A stretch of DNA of 64,000 bases from Flavobacteriales bacterium UBA720 (GCA_002297505.1 DBLQ01000001.1:26393-90392), one strand, 5' to 3'; counted from the stretch's first letter, positions 1 to 8,664 are shown. Made by a program: numbers and translations. The notes: generated from the letters alone by a model not told the origin.

Positions 1-791
1 TCAATTCTGAGAAAAAATCAATTAGAAATACGGTTGATTTCTATTATTTGTACCGAAAGAATATTTACAGAATGGACGGACTTCTATACAATAAAAAGTA
101 TGTTTCGGCCAATGGTTTCCGGACTTACAGTGCAGCATCGCCGATCCGTTATTTTAAAAAGGCATCGGATACGCTTTATGAATATCAAGCGTATAAAAAT
201 CTGGAGAAAAGGATTGCAGAAGATAAAGACGGCACCAGGATAGAACTGTTTGTCGCCAATCTCAAAGACGGCATTGATTATGCGGAACCTGCGCTTTTCT
301 ATCTTGCCGAACATTACGGCATATCGCCAGGTTTGGGCAAAGGAGAAGTTGTAGTTTATGCCAACTATATCTTTAATAAAAATAACAGCGCTGCAGATTA
401 TGTTCAGTTGAAAGACATCAGCGAAGATGTTTTTTTCAATAATGAGCAGATTGAAGCTTTGATTGATGATCGGTACAAAGCTTTTATGGATAAATGGGAC
501 GCTGAGAAAAAACCAATCTATTGCTCCGTAACGGCATTCAGCAAAAATGTTGATGAAAAAACGGAGGAGGAACTGCAGAGTTTTCTTTCGACCATGTGCG
601 AATATTTTGACCTGTCCCATCATCAGGAAACCAATGAGAATTTTAGACAATATTACGATTCCGAGCTGGAACGAAGGGCTGCGATTTACAGGAAAAATGG
701 AGATCTCAATGATAAGCAATTAAAAGTTTTCGTGGACGAGCTTCAGCAGCTGAAAGACAAAAATTCCGAACAATATTTTGATTATCATTAA
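1..791 (+). CDS. Hypothetical protein, 5'-truncated by window edge
   Basis: The reading frame is open from base 3 without interruption to the TAA at 789-791, so this is the C-terminal 262 residues of a longer protein; the first in-frame TTG at 48 is unlikely to be the true start. The visible part is hydrophilic and charged, with no membrane segment and a Lys/Gln/Asp-rich helical tail (KQLKVFVDELQQLKDKN). I do not recognise a family. The next gene, a lipoprotein, starts 52 nt downstream on the same strand, so the two may be co-transcribed. Confidence 0.75.
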   Translation, partial: NSEKKSIRNTVDFYYLYRKNIYRMDGLLYNKKYVSANGFRTYSAASPIRYFKKASDTLYEYQAYKNLEKRIAEDKDGTRIELFVANLKDGIDYAEPALFYLAEHYGISPGLGKGEVVVYANYIFNKNNSAADYVQLKDISEDVFFNNEQIEALIDDRYKAFMDKWDAEKKPIYCSVTAFSKNVDEKTEEELQSFLSTMCEYFDLSHHQETNENFRQYYDSELERRAAIYRKNGDLNDKQLKVFVDELQQLKDKNSEQYFDYH

Positions 792-843
792 CGTTCGTAA
801 TATTTATTTTAAAAAATTAACTTTGCAAAACATACATCAAACA

Positions 844-1734
844 ATGAGAAACATACTGTATTATATATTCGGGGTTTTTGTCCTGTCAGCCTGCACGCCC
901 AATCAGGATGCAGACGGCGACCTGCTGAACGGCATAGATTACGACTGGACCAATAATGGCGGCGGCAATGGCGGACCAACTCCGACCAAATTATTGAAAA
1001 AAGTGACCATTGATGACGCTGGTGACATCGTAACTTACACGTACACTTACAATACAGATAAAAAGCTGACCGGAATCACCACCGATGACAACAGTCTTAA
1101 AATCAGCATTACCTACCTGGCATCGGGCAATATAGAAAAAATTGTAAGAACCGAAAACAATATGGGAACGGTGAGCACCGAAGAAATTGTTCCGGTTTAT
1201 GCCGGCGGTAAGATTGATAAGACCAATGTGACGCACACTGAAAACGGAAAATCTATTAAAAGTATTGGTACCATCACTTATAGTTCTAACGGATGGCCAT
1301 CTGCTATCAAAGAAGATATTTATGATGAGAGCAATACGAAAATCGCCGCTAACTTTGCTTCCACATTGACGTATAGCGGAAATAATATCACCAGATGGAA
1401 CTTCAAATCATCCTTCGCCACCGGCTTGCCGGTTCCCGTTTTTGACTTCCTCCAGGAAATGGAACTCACCGCGAATCTGTCGGAGTACGACGATAAAATC
1501 AATCCGTATAATCTGCTCCCGAAAGACTATCTGATTGCTACCGTCCACGCTGAGGCCGATGCCAGCAGCATCACAGGATTTGCGAAAAATAATGCGAGAA
1601 AGATTGGTATCACCGTCGTTTTTGCCGGCACACCGCTATCAGACAGTCAGGCAGTGGTATATCTCTATGATAAAGACGGATATCCTACAACCGCAACTTC
1701 CACGGATATTGTCACTAAATTTGAATATCAGTAA
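844..1734 (+). CDS. Putative lipoprotein with YD-like repeated strands
   Basis: The ATG at 844 gives a textbook lipoprotein signal: a hydrophobic stretch from residue 4 to 15 and lipobox LSAC with Cys17. An upstream in-frame TTG at 778 would bury this signal, so 844 is preferred. After a Gly/Asn-rich linker (residues about 37-50) the protein has repeated beta-strand-like blocks (TYTYNTDKKLTGI, ISITYLASGNIEKI, TITYSSNGWPSAI) that resemble the YD/RHS-like strands seen in many Bacteroidota surface lipoproteins. The role is unknown; attachment to the outer membrane is inferred. It is 3 nt from pth, suggesting co-transcription. A related architecture occurs at 15912-16724. Confidence 0.8.
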   Translation: MRNILYYIFGVFVLSACTPNQDADGDLLNGIDYDWTNNGGGNGGPTPTKLLKKVTIDDAGDIVTYTYTYNTDKKLTGITTDDNSLKISITYLASGNIEKIVRTENNMGTVSTEEIVPVYAGGKIDKTNVTHTENGKSIKSIGTITYSSNGWPSAIKEDIYDESNTKIAANFASTLTYSGNNITRWNFKSSFATGLPVPVFDFLQEMELTANLSEYDDKINPYNLLPKDYLIATVHAEADASSITGFAKNNARKIGITVVFAGTPLSDSQAVVYLYDKDGYPTTATSTDIVTKFEYQ

Positions 1735-1737
1735 AAC

Positions 1738-2301
1738 ATGAAATATCTGATCGTCGGAATCGGGAACAAAGGTGAAGAATATGCGGAAACCCGCCACAAT
1801 ATCGGTTTCAAAGTCGCAGAAAAAATTGCTGAAAAAATAGAAGCACCTTTCAAATCCTCCAACTTCGGTCTTCTGGCCGAAGGCAAATACAAAGGTCGCA
1901 AAGTTTTCATTCTGAAGCCTGACACTTATGTTAATCTTTCCGGAAACGCTGTGAAATTCTGGATGCAGAAGGAAAATATTCCTTTGGAAAATATCCTGAT
2001 TATCACCGATGATCTGGCATTGCCCTTTGGTTCGCTAAGAATGAAAATGAAAGGTTCCGATGCCGGACACAATGGACTGAAAAGTATCCAGGCGCAACTC
2101 AACACTCAAAATTACACACGATTGAGGTTTGGCATTTCCGCTGATTTCGCAGAAGGCAGACAGGCTGATTATGTCCTGGGACAATGGAACCAGGAGGAAA
2201 AAGAAAAACTCTCCGAAAGAATCGAAAAGTTTTCTCAGGCAGCACTGTCATTCGTCTTCGCCGGTGTTCAGAATACAATGACGGCTTTTAACGGAAAGTA
2301 A
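1738..2301 (+). CDS. pth: Peptidyl-tRNA hydrolase
   Basis: Pth cleaves peptidyl-tRNA released from stalled ribosomes and recycles tRNA in the cytoplasm. The 187 residues match the usual bacterial length. The N-terminal motif YLIVGIGNKGEEYAETRHNIGF carries the substrate-binding Asn10 and the catalytic His20, and the family signature around GSDAGHNGLKSI is present at about residues 99-110. ATG follows the lipoprotein stop by 3 nt. It converges with the T9SS cargo gene, the two stop codons being 8 nt apart. Confidence 0.97.
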   Translation: MKYLIVGIGNKGEEYAETRHNIGFKVAEKIAEKIEAPFKSSNFGLLAEGKYKGRKVFILKPDTYVNLSGNAVKFWMQKENIPLENILIITDDLALPFGSLRMKMKGSDAGHNGLKSIQAQLNTQNYTRLRFGISADFAEGRQADYVLGQWNQEEKEKLSERIEKFSQAALSFVFAGVQNTMTAFNGK

Positions 2302-2309
2302 AAAACTTT

Positions 2310-3143
2310 CTACTCTTTAATCAATTTATTAACATAGGAAGATCGATCGGTGTCAATTCTGATAAAATAAATTCCGGCATTGAGTTTCCTCACATCTATT
2401 TCACCATTTGTAAGCAAAACGTCCTGTGCCCGTCCGCTGATATCGATGATTTCCAGCTTACGCATAGTCTCGTCTTTAATATTGATTTTTATAAAATCCT
2501 TCGCAGGATTGGGAGAAATCACAGTCTTATTTTTCTGAACGACATCATTAACTGACATTGTCGTATTGAAATTACTGATATCATCAATCACCAAACCTTT
2601 CTGATTTGGACTATTGAAATGACGGAAGTACAGCTTCATCTCCTTGCCCATGATTTCCCAGTCATAACGGTCTACATAGATATTTCGGGAGGTCGATCCA
2701 CTTGTCAAAGTTTCAAAATAAATCGGCGTTTCATTGGCTGAGAATGTTTGATTCGCCGGCAAAAGATAGACGGCGTAGCTTTCCGAAAATTTAACAGGAT
2801 CGGCGGCTGCAACTTTGAATGCTATGCCGATGGAATTAACACCACCGTTTTTGATGCGTGGCAACTCATAAATAAAGGTGGGAGAAACCAGAACATTATT
2901 TGGGTTGAGTGGCAGATTTGCTGCTGTGTCAAAGGAATCAGAGATGTAAACGTAGCCCGAGAATCCCAAAGCTGTAGTCCAATCCTGGGCTTCCTGCAAA
3001 CGCCAGGACCTTCCATCACCATCCAGGTCAAGCGTTGTCCACCGCGGTGATGCGCTTTCATTCTCGAAATTTTCATTCAGACCATATTCCTGGGAATGAC
3101 CTAATGCAAAAGATAAAAGGAAAATAGGTAAAAGTTTTGTCAT
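2310..3143 (-). CDS. Secreted T9SS type A sorting domain protein (choice-of-anchor J type)
   Basis: A 277-residue exported protein. Residues 1-18 form a signal peptide (MTKLLPIFLLSFALGHS). The middle region, with WTTLDLDGDGRSW and a DWTTALGFSGYVYISDS block followed by FYFRHF-like strands, looks like a choice-of-anchor J (cleaved-adhesin/MAM-like) beta-sandwich. The last 70 residues (SPNPAKDFIKI ... LNAGIYFIRI ... YVNKLIKE) are a type A Por secretion C-terminal sorting domain, which directs export through the type IX secretion system. The substrate or ligand is unknown. It is probably monocistronic; a TATCTTTA box lies just upstream of the start. Confidence 0.88.
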   Translation of the reverse strand: MTKLLPIFLLSFALGHSQEYGLNENFENESASPRWTTLDLDGDGRSWRLQEAQDWTTALGFSGYVYISDSFDTAANLPLNPNNVLVSPTFIYELPRIKNGGVNSIGIAFKVAAADPVKFSESYAVYLLPANQTFSANETPIYFETLTSGSTSRNIYVDRYDWEIMGKEMKLYFRHFNSPNQKGLVIDDISNFNTTMSVNDVVQKNKTVISPNPAKDFIKINIKDETMRKLEIIDISGRAQDVLLTNGEIDVRKLNAGIYFIRIDTDRSSYVNKLIKE

Positions 3144-3235
3144 AGTTTTTTTTATAAAGATATTAAAAATTCATTTAATTGCGATAAAAAATGAATATTC
3201 TTAATTAATTATAATTTAGTATTCAGTGGTTTGTT

Positions 3236-3298
3236 TGTCATTCTGAAGGAATTTAAACTGATTCATTTTCAGTGTGTTTAGATGCCTGCGGAATGACA
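3236..3298. repeat. Dispersed-type inverted repeat, TGTCATTC family
   Basis: TGTCATTCTG at 3236-3245 is mirrored by CGGAATGACA at 3289-3298, giving an 8-bp perfect terminal inverted repeat around about 47 nt. The form (TGTCATTCTGA...GAATGACA) is the well-known small non-coding repeat found between genes in many Bacteroidota. A diverged relative with GCATGACA lies at 17056-17136. No coding capacity. Confidence 0.55.
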
Positions 3299-3403
3299 CA
3301 GTGGCTGCTGATTTTAGCGTTATGATTAAAACGGACATTCATTGATAAAAATTACGTATTTAATAAACTCAAATATTTTCATGATTTATTTTATAATAAA
3401 AAA

Positions 3404-3435
3404 AGCAAACCGGATAATCACTTACCCGGCTTGCT
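3404..3435 (-). terminator. Rho-independent terminator of the carbonic anhydrase/SulP operon
   Basis: AGCAA-A-CCGG pairs with CCGG-C-TTGCT (one mismatch) around an 11-13-nt loop, and on the minus strand the stem is followed by a run of seven T (3397-3403). It lies 26 nt past the stop codon of the carbonic anhydrase gene at 3462. Confidence 0.8.
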
Positions 3436-3461
3436 ACCCTAATTATATGAAGAAAAAAAAA

Positions 3462-4097
3462 TTATAACCAAGCTACCACACCGGTTTCGACGTCGTAATT
3501 CGCACCCACGATTTTGATTTTACCTTCATCCTCAAGTCTTTTCAGTGTAGAACTTTGCTTGCGGATGTCTTCTATGGCATGTTTTACATTGTGGTGATTC
3601 AGCCTTTCCAGGAGATCCTCATTTTTGGAAGAACGTTCTTCACCATCTTTGATGATGTTTTTGATGATCGGATCAAAGTGTCCGATGAGGTGGTTCAGGT
3701 TGTCCATTCCCATGCCCTCGATAGCTGCTGCATCCAGGCCGCCTTTCAGGGCACCACATTTGGAATGACCCAGGACTACCACCAGCTTAGATCCGGCTAC
3801 GTTACAGCCAAATTCCATAGAACCAAGGATATCCTGATTTACAAAATTTCCTGCAATCCTCACGCTGAAAATATCACCAAGACCCTGATCAAAGATGAGT
3901 TCGGCTGATGTACGGCTGTCAATACAGCTCAGGATTACCGCAAAAGGCCACTGCCCTGCACGGGTGGCATTCACCTGTTCCAGCAAGTCTCTATTAGCCT
4001 TTAAGTTGTTAACGAATCTTGCATTGCCTTCTTTAAGGATTTCCAATGCTTTTGCCGGAGTGATGGTCGCTTGTGTTTCTGAAGTATGTGCTTTCAT
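3462..4097 (-). CDS. Beta-carbonic anhydrase (SulP-linked type)
   Basis: Interconverts CO2 and bicarbonate using zinc. The 211 residues contain the beta-class ligands Cys58-x-Asp60-x-Arg62 (CIDSR) and His111-x-x-Cys114 (HSKC). No signal peptide is evident. It is the last gene of a minus-strand unit (carbonic anhydrase 6879-6214, small protein, SulP 5749-4154, this gene) with a 56-nt gap from SulP. The extended C-terminal part (DNLNHLIGHFDPIIKNI) and the GMGMDN insert separate it from the second enzyme of the operon, so the two are different subfamilies rather than a recent duplication. Coupling to bicarbonate import is inferred from context. Confidence 0.93.
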   Translation of the reverse strand: MKAHTSETQATITPAKALEILKEGNARFVNNLKANRDLLEQVNATRAGQWPFAVILSCIDSRTSAELIFDQGLGDIFSVRIAGNFVNQDILGSMEFGCNVAGSKLVVVLGHSKCGALKGGLDAAAIEGMGMDNLNHLIGHFDPIIKNIIKDGEERSSKNEDLLERLNHHNVKHAIEDIRKQSSTLKRLEDEGKIKIVGANYDVETGVVAWL

Positions 4098-4153
4098 AAT
4101 TTCTGATTGTTTAAAGTATGTGTTTTTCTTGTTATAAAATATTATAGTTAATG

Positions 4154-5749
4154 TTACATGGCCCGTTTGTGATTCACAACCACATGCGAGTCCTGATCGC
4201 TGGCATAGTCACGGTACGACGTTTTGAAACCGATGAGTTCTACCTCAATATCTTCTTCCTTGGCTCGGACATTCGCAAAGTCCTGGATCATTTCCAGCAC
4301 ATCTGTCGTAATATACGAAGTGGTTTGAGCATCGATGATGACTTTGGAGTTGGGTTTGATATTTTTTAGTGTTTTTTTAATCGCTGCTTTATTAAGAAAC
4401 GATACTTCTTCAGCCAGTTTGATGGTGATCTCGTCTGCATCGTTGAGTGTTTCGCGGCTGAGGTAGTAGGCTCTCTTCATATTGCCCTGCAGGATATAGA
4501 AAACAGAAATCAACAATCCGATTCCCACACCTTTCAGCAGGTCGGTTGCCACTACAGCTACCACCGTTGCTACGAAGGGGATAAACTGGTATTTTCCGTT
4601 ATGCCAAAAGTGCCTGAAGGTGGCCGGCTTTGCCAATTTATATCCCACCAGTATCAAAACTGCTGCCAAGGTTGCCAGTGGAATGAGGTTCAGAATAAAG
4701 GGAATCGAGAGGACACAGATCAGCAGCAGAACGCCGTGAATGATAGCCGAAAGTTTGGACGTGGCGCCTGCATTGGCATTGGCAGAACTCCTCACCACCA
4801 CAGAGGTCATTGGAAGTCCACCGATGAATGAACTGATGAGATTTCCGATACCCTGAGCCTTAAGTTCCAGATTGGTGTCTGTAATCCGTCTTCGCACGTC
4901 CAGCCTGTCCGAAGCTTCTATGCAGAGTAAAGTCTCAATGGAAGCTACAATTGCAATGGTGGCTCCTGTGATCCAAACCTTGGGATTGGTAAAACCCGTG
5001 AAGTCGGGAAAAGTGACCAGGTTTTTAAAATCTTCCAAAGAAGAAGGTACCGGCAGTGTCACAAGATGTTCCGGCGCTATTGCCAGAGAGCTTCCCGTCA
5101 TTTTGAATAGTTCGTTCAGAAGGATTCCTATAATTACAGCCACCAGTGCACCAGGCAAGAGCTTGAGCCTCCGGAGGACCGTGATATGATCCCAAGCCAG
5201 CAAAATTGCCATGGAAACCAATGTGATTACAATAGCTCCTGGCTGGATCGCAGCAAAAAGCTCTGAAAAATAATGGATATTAAAGCCATTATCGAAGAGC
5301 GATTGATGGCCTTCGTAATCCTTGTCAAAACCTACGGCATGTGACAGTTGTTTCAAAATAATAATGATACCGATACCTGCCAGCATGCCTTCGATAACAT
5401 TGTTAGGGAAGTAGTTGGAGATGCTTCCCGCGCGGATGAAACCGAGAATCAGCTGGATGATCCCGGCGATAATCCCGGCGCATAAGAATAATTCGAATGC
5501 TCCGATGTCCGTGATGGCGACCAGAATAATTGCTGTGAGACCAGCTGCCGGACCGGAAACTGAGATGTTCGAATTACTGATGCTGCCCACCACGATACCG
5601 CCAATAATACCGGCAATGATACCAGACAAAGGCGGTGCGCCGGAAGCCAGCGCAATTCCTAAACATAAGGGCAGTGCGACCAAAAAGACCACAAGGCCAG
5701 ATGGAAAGTTTTCTTTGATTCCTCCGAACAAAGATGTTGACTTTTTCAT
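4154..5749 (-). CDS. SulP family anion transporter with STAS domain (probable bicarbonate/anion importer)
   Basis: A 531-residue SulP/SLC26 transporter. It begins with the family signature (FPSGLVVFLVALPLCLGIALASGAP, residues 15-39), continues with about ten to twelve hydrophobic segments, and ends in a cytoplasmic STAS-like domain over the last 110 residues (KVIIDAQTTSYITTDVLEMI). Some SulP members carry sulfate, others (BicA) sodium-dependent bicarbonate. Being flanked by two carbonic anhydrases argues for bicarbonate here, but the substrate cannot be read from sequence. A 156-nt gap separates it from the upstream small gene and holds a GATCGATCGATC palindrome (5830-5841). Confidence 0.93.
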   Translation of the reverse strand: MKKSTSLFGGIKENFPSGLVVFLVALPLCLGIALASGAPPLSGIIAGIIGGIVVGSISNSNISVSGPAAGLTAIILVAITDIGAFELFLCAGIIAGIIQLILGFIRAGSISNYFPNNVIEGMLAGIGIIIILKQLSHAVGFDKDYEGHQSLFDNGFNIHYFSELFAAIQPGAIVITLVSMAILLAWDHITVLRRLKLLPGALVAVIIGILLNELFKMTGSSLAIAPEHLVTLPVPSSLEDFKNLVTFPDFTGFTNPKVWITGATIAIVASIETLLCIEASDRLDVRRRITDTNLELKAQGIGNLISSFIGGLPMTSVVVRSSANANAGATSKLSAIIHGVLLLICVLSIPFILNLIPLATLAAVLILVGYKLAKPATFRHFWHNGKYQFIPFVATVVAVVATDLLKGVGIGLLISVFYILQGNMKRAYYLSRETLNDADEITIKLAEEVSFLNKAAIKKTLKNIKPNSKVIIDAQTTSYITTDVLEMIQDFANVRAKEEDIEVELIGFKTSYRDYASDQDSHVVVNHKRAM

Positions 5750-5905
5750 AAATAAAAAGGGTTTGTTTCATGCCAGGGCCTGACCTAAAGGCTTGTCATG
5801 AATTGAATAAATAACTGAAATAAGGGGATGATCGATCGATCTTTTGTACATCACCATACCATTGCCGCGGAGCGACAACTGGGGTAATGCTGTGATGAAT
5901 GTTAT
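5750..5905 (-). other. Long 5' spacer of the SulP gene with palindromes
   Basis: Unusually long for this operon. On the minus strand it contains GATCGATCGATC (5830-5841) and an imperfect hairpin region around GGCCTGACCTAAAGGCTTG (5779-5801). No TAnnTTTG promoter box or U-tract is evident, so whether it is a processed spacer, a regulatory leader or nothing cannot be said. Confidence 0.35.
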
Positions 5906-6202
5906 TTATGCTTCCGGAGGCGGAGAAAAGGTGCTGAGCATTGGCGGAAAGTAAAGTCCGGACTCCCAGCTCACAACGATCTGTTTGTGTGTGTCTGATT
6001 CAAAAAACCTGATGAAATCATGGATATCCATCGTTTTTGGAATCGTTTTTTCGTTAATGACAATAGAGGTGTGGGCGTGTTGTTCTTCTTCGTTAATCAC
6101 CATATTGGTTCTCGGCAGTTCCCAGCCAAAAATAGCAGCAATGCCTGGCAGCGCTGTAAAATTGAGAAAAACCGTTAATGTGATGATACTCCAATACTTC
6201 AT
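5906..6202 (-). CDS. Small exported/membrane-anchored protein of the carbonic anhydrase-SulP operon, function unknown
   Basis: The longer open frame (to 6238) would overlap the carbonic anhydrase by 25 nt; the ATG at 6202 instead gives MKYWSIITLTVFLNFTALPGIAAIFGW, a clear signal peptide or membrane anchor, 11 nt after the upstream stop. The remaining 70 residues are acidic and His-containing (NEEEQHAHTS) and end in FSPPPEA. I recall no characterised relative, although similar small genes beside SulP/carbonic anhydrase genes seem familiar from flavobacteria. Its position between transporter and enzyme suggests an accessory role in inorganic carbon handling (inference). Confidence 0.7.
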   Translation of the reverse strand: MKYWSIITLTVFLNFTALPGIAAIFGWELPRTNMVINEEEQHAHTSIVINEKTIPKTMDIHDFIRFFESDTHKQIVVSWESGLYFPPMLSTFSPPPEA

Positions 6203-6213
6203 TGTTCCCGAGC

Positions 6214-6879
6214 TTATTTCTTTCTGCTCATCACCCAATCAGAATCTGTAAGATTGTAGATCTTCTGGATATCTTTTAATATATTTTCAAAATCGATTTC
6301 GAGATCGATGATTTTTCCTGTTCTAAGGTCGAACACCCAGCCGTGGACCACGGGTTGCTCTTCCAAAATATAACGCTCCTGCACGCACGCCATTTTGATA
6401 ACGTTGATGCATTGCTCCTGCACATTGAGTTCCACCAGACGGTCGTACCTTTTGCCTTCCTCTCCGATAGCATCCAGTTCTGTCTGATGCAGCCTGTAAA
6501 CATCACGGATGTTTCGAAGCCATGGATTCAGAAGCCCCAGATCCTGGGAGGTCATTGCCGCCTTCACGCCGCCGCAATTGTAATGTCCGCAGACAATGAT
6601 ATGCTTCACCTTGAGATGTTCCACAGCATACTGGATAACAGCGGTGGAGCTCATATCCAGCGTGTTGATGACATTGGCAATATTTCTGTGTACAAAAACA
6701 TCACCCGGTTGCGCACCCATCATATCTTCTGCCGTAACACGGCTGTCTGAGCAGCCAATGTATAGATATTCCGGATGCTGCGTCTTTGCCAACTCATGAA
6801 AATAATCAGGGTTGGTAGCAATCTTGGCTTCCACCCACTTCTTGTTATGTTCGAAAATTAATTTGTACGAATCCGACAT
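6214..6879 (-). CDS. can: Beta-carbonic anhydrase, Can type
   Basis: 221 residues with Cys43-x-Asp45-x-Arg47 (CSDSR) and His99-x-x-Cys102 (HYNC), the complete zinc and catalytic set of the plant-type/Can beta class, in the cytoplasm. HRNIANV and VEHLKVKHIIVCGH are strongly conserved family blocks. It is the first gene of the operon that continues with the small exported protein, SulP and the second carbonic anhydrase. A perfect TATTTTTG box at 6945-6952 upstream suggests the operon promoter, with a leader of roughly 60 nt. Confidence 0.96.
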   Translation of the reverse strand: MSDSYKLIFEHNKKWVEAKIATNPDYFHELAKTQHPEYLYIGCSDSRVTAEDMMGAQPGDVFVHRNIANVINTLDMSSTAVIQYAVEHLKVKHIIVCGHYNCGGVKAAMTSQDLGLLNPWLRNIRDVYRLHQTELDAIGEEGKRYDRLVELNVQEQCINVIKMACVQERYILEEQPVVHGWVFDLRTGKIIDLEIDFENILKDIQKIYNLTDSDWVMSRKK

Positions 6880-6944
6880 CTCTCAGTTTTGCATTGGTCT
6901 GTCAAAATCAGTTTTCAAAAATTAATAGACAGACTCAATAATCA

Positions 6945-6952
6945 CAAAAATA
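6945..6952 (-). promoter_or_regulatory. -7 box (TATTTTTG) of the carbonic anhydrase-SulP operon
   Basis: Matches the Bacteroidota consensus TAnnTTTG exactly on the minus strand. No TTG sits at the preferred -33 distance, so the assignment rests on the -7 box and location only. The predicted start lies near 6940. Confidence 0.5.
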
Positions 6953-7058
6953 CGTTTTTTTGCTAAACCTGAAACATTTTAATCGACATTTAATATTAAA
7001 TCATTCACCGGAATATTCATTTTTTTGAATTAATTCTTCCTTTCGCTTTTCAATTCCT

Positions 7059-7066
7059 TATTTTTG
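7059..7066 (+). promoter_or_regulatory. -7 box (TATTTTTG) for the DUF4271 gene
   Basis: Exact match to TAnnTTTG, 17 nt before the TTG start at 7083; the mRNA leader would be about 10 nt. The -33 element is not clear. Confidence 0.5.
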
Positions 7067-7082
7067 CAAAAAAATTGGACCG

Positions 7083-7724
7083 TTGGTAAGGATTACAGAA
7101 CATAATGATTGGGTGGTTTACTGCATTCTGGGAAGTGTATTCCTGTACATCATTTTACTGTCTGTATTTCAGCGAGATGCCAACGTCAAGGATTTTCTCA
7201 TGCAGAAGATGGAAGATGCCAGCAACCTTACACCCACGTGGATTACGGTCTCTGTGGTGCGCTGTATCATGGCCGCTGTGTTGATCTCACAGTTTATTCC
7301 GGTGGTACCGCATGCGTTTTCGGAAATCAGGGTTTTTGGTTGGGAGCTGAACAAGTTCGGATTTACCTTCATCACGCTGATACTGTTTGATTTACTGCGC
7401 ATGGTATTTACCGCGCTCTTCTACGCCAGCGTAGGCAGTGCCAAAAATCTGAAGACACTAACACTCCTCGCCAGCAAATATTTTTTTCTGGAATCTCTGC
7501 TTCTTCTGATCCTTTCGTTTGTCCTGTATTTTTATCCGGTGGATTTGGTACAGTATTTTTATGGATTGTTGGGATTGTTTGCAGGCTCATTGTTTCTGAA
7601 AAATATGATATACCTTTTTCACGGCCAGCCTGTGCTCCCGGAAAAATGGTATTATAAATTTTTGTATATTTGCACGCTTCAAATCGTACCCTTGCTGGTA
7701 CTTTGGAAGTTCTTGTTTTATTAA
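7083..7724 (+). CDS. DUF4271 domain-containing membrane protein
   Basis: 213 residues with about six to seven hydrophobic segments (for example VVYCILGSVFLYIILLSVF at residues 11-29). The pattern HNDWVVY near the N-terminus and a short multi-TM body match the DUF4271 family found beside hemD in Bacteroidota. No ATG precedes the conserved ITEHNDW block, so a TTG start at 7083 is used; an ATT at 7074 is the only other candidate. Function is unknown; the conserved linkage to hemD (22 nt gap) suggests a co-regulated envelope role. Confidence 0.85.
   Translation: MVRITEHNDWVVYCILGSVFLYIILLSVFQRDANVKDFLMQKMEDASNLTPTWITVSVVRCIMAAVLISQFIPVVPHAFSEIRVFGWELNKFGFTFITLILFDLLRMVFTALFYASVGSAKNLKTLTLLASKYFFLESLLLLILSFVLYFYPVDLVQYFYGLLGLFAGSLFLKNMIYLFHGQPVLPEKWYYKFLYICTLQIVPLLVLWKFLFY
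7665..7672 (+). promoter_or_regulatory. Possible internal promoter (TATATTTG) for hemD
   Basis: A perfect TAnnTTTG followed by CA inside the end of the DUF4271 gene, about 73 nt before hemD. It also encodes conserved-looking residues, so it may be chance; there is no TTG at the right distance. Confidence 0.3.
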
Positions 7725-7745
7725 ATGTAACATACACGTTTTGAG

Positions 7746-8486
7746 ATGAAAATAAAATCTATTTTAGTTTCCCAGCCAGCTCCGAATGAATCTTCACCTT
7801 ATTTGGAAATTGCGAAAAAGGAAAAAATCAAAATTGATTTCCGGCCTTTTATCCACGTACAAGGGGTGGATGCCAAAGAACTCAGGACTCAGAAAATTGA
7901 CCTGACACAGTACACAGGCATCATTTTCACGAGTAAAAATGCCGTAGACCATTATTTTCGTCTTGCTGAGGAGATGCGCTTTACCGTTCCGGATTCTATG
8001 CGTTACATCTGCCAGTCGGAAGCGATTGCCAACTATCTGCAAAAGCATATTGTATACAGAAAAAGAAAAATCAGCTTCGGGGAGAAGAATTTTTCCGATC
8101 TGGCCGCGCTTTTCAAAAAGCATCCCAGCGAGAAGTATCTTCTGCCATCTTCCGATATCCTGACGCCGGAAATTCCGCGTGTACTGGATGCAGCTAATCT
8201 CGATTGGACCAGGGCCATCATGTACAAAACCGTGGCCAGCGACCTTACGGATATCAACGTTAAAGATTACGATATGCTCGTGTTCTTCAGCCCGCAAGGG
8301 ATCAAATCACTCAACATCAATTTCCCGGACTTCAAACAGGAAGAAACCAAAATCGCGGTGTTCGGCACCACTACGCAGGCCGCTGCAGAAGAAGCTGGAT
8401 TGACTGTGAATGTAATGGCACCTACGAAAGAAACGCCATCCATGACTATGGCGATAGAAAAATACATCAGAAGCATCAATAAATAA
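7746..8486 (+). CDS. hemD: Uroporphyrinogen-III synthase
   Basis: HemD cyclises hydroxymethylbilane to uroporphyrinogen III in heme synthesis. The 246 residues have the two-domain alpha/beta layout of the family: KSILVSQPAP at the N-terminus, GIIFTSKNAVDHYF at about 59-72, and the second-domain blocks DMLVFFSPQGIKSL and IAVFGTTTQAAAEEAGL near the C-terminus. Sequence conservation in this family is low, so the call rests on these blocks and on the DUF4271 neighbour. Followed by a strong terminator at 8507-8536. Confidence 0.9.
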   Translation: MKIKSILVSQPAPNESSPYLEIAKKEKIKIDFRPFIHVQGVDAKELRTQKIDLTQYTGIIFTSKNAVDHYFRLAEEMRFTVPDSMRYICQSEAIANYLQKHIVYRKRKISFGEKNFSDLAALFKKHPSEKYLLPSSDILTPEIPRVLDAANLDWTRAIMYKTVASDLTDINVKDYDMLVFFSPQGIKSLNINFPDFKQEETKIAVFGTTTQAAAEEAGLTVNVMAPTKETPSMTMAIEKYIRSINK

Positions 8487-8506
8487 TTGATGGACACATA
8501 ATTAAG

Positions 8507-8536
8507 ACCGTCTTCTTTCTGAGAAGATGGTTTTTT
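8507..8536 (+). terminator. Rho-independent terminator after hemD
   Basis: ACCGTCTTCT pairs with AGAAGATGGT (10 bp, one G-U) around a 5-nt loop and is followed by TTTTTT. Confidence 0.9.
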
Positions 8537-8664
8537 GTTTAATTTTGTTACAGCTGGCAATCCGCCGAAAAATTTAAAGGTTTATCAACGGGATCAAATT
8601 TTTGTAAGACTTTGTTGAAAGTCAATTAACAGATCCGTTGTATTTCCAATCAAAATCAAAAAAA

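Larger units (their letters stand above)
3144..3461. other. Intergenic region with inverted repeat and terminator, no gene
   Basis: These 318 nt lie between the divergent-from-nothing ends of the T9SS cargo gene (start side) and the carbonic anhydrase gene (stop side). It contains the TGTCATTC/GAATGACA inverted repeat at 3236-3298 and the terminator at 3404-3435, both listed separately. I see no open frame with a credible start or codon pattern. Confidence 0.7.

Noticed and set aside
5830..5841. GATCGATCGATC as a specific operator
   Set aside because: Palindromic by simple repetition; no second copy or promoter element beside it to support a function.
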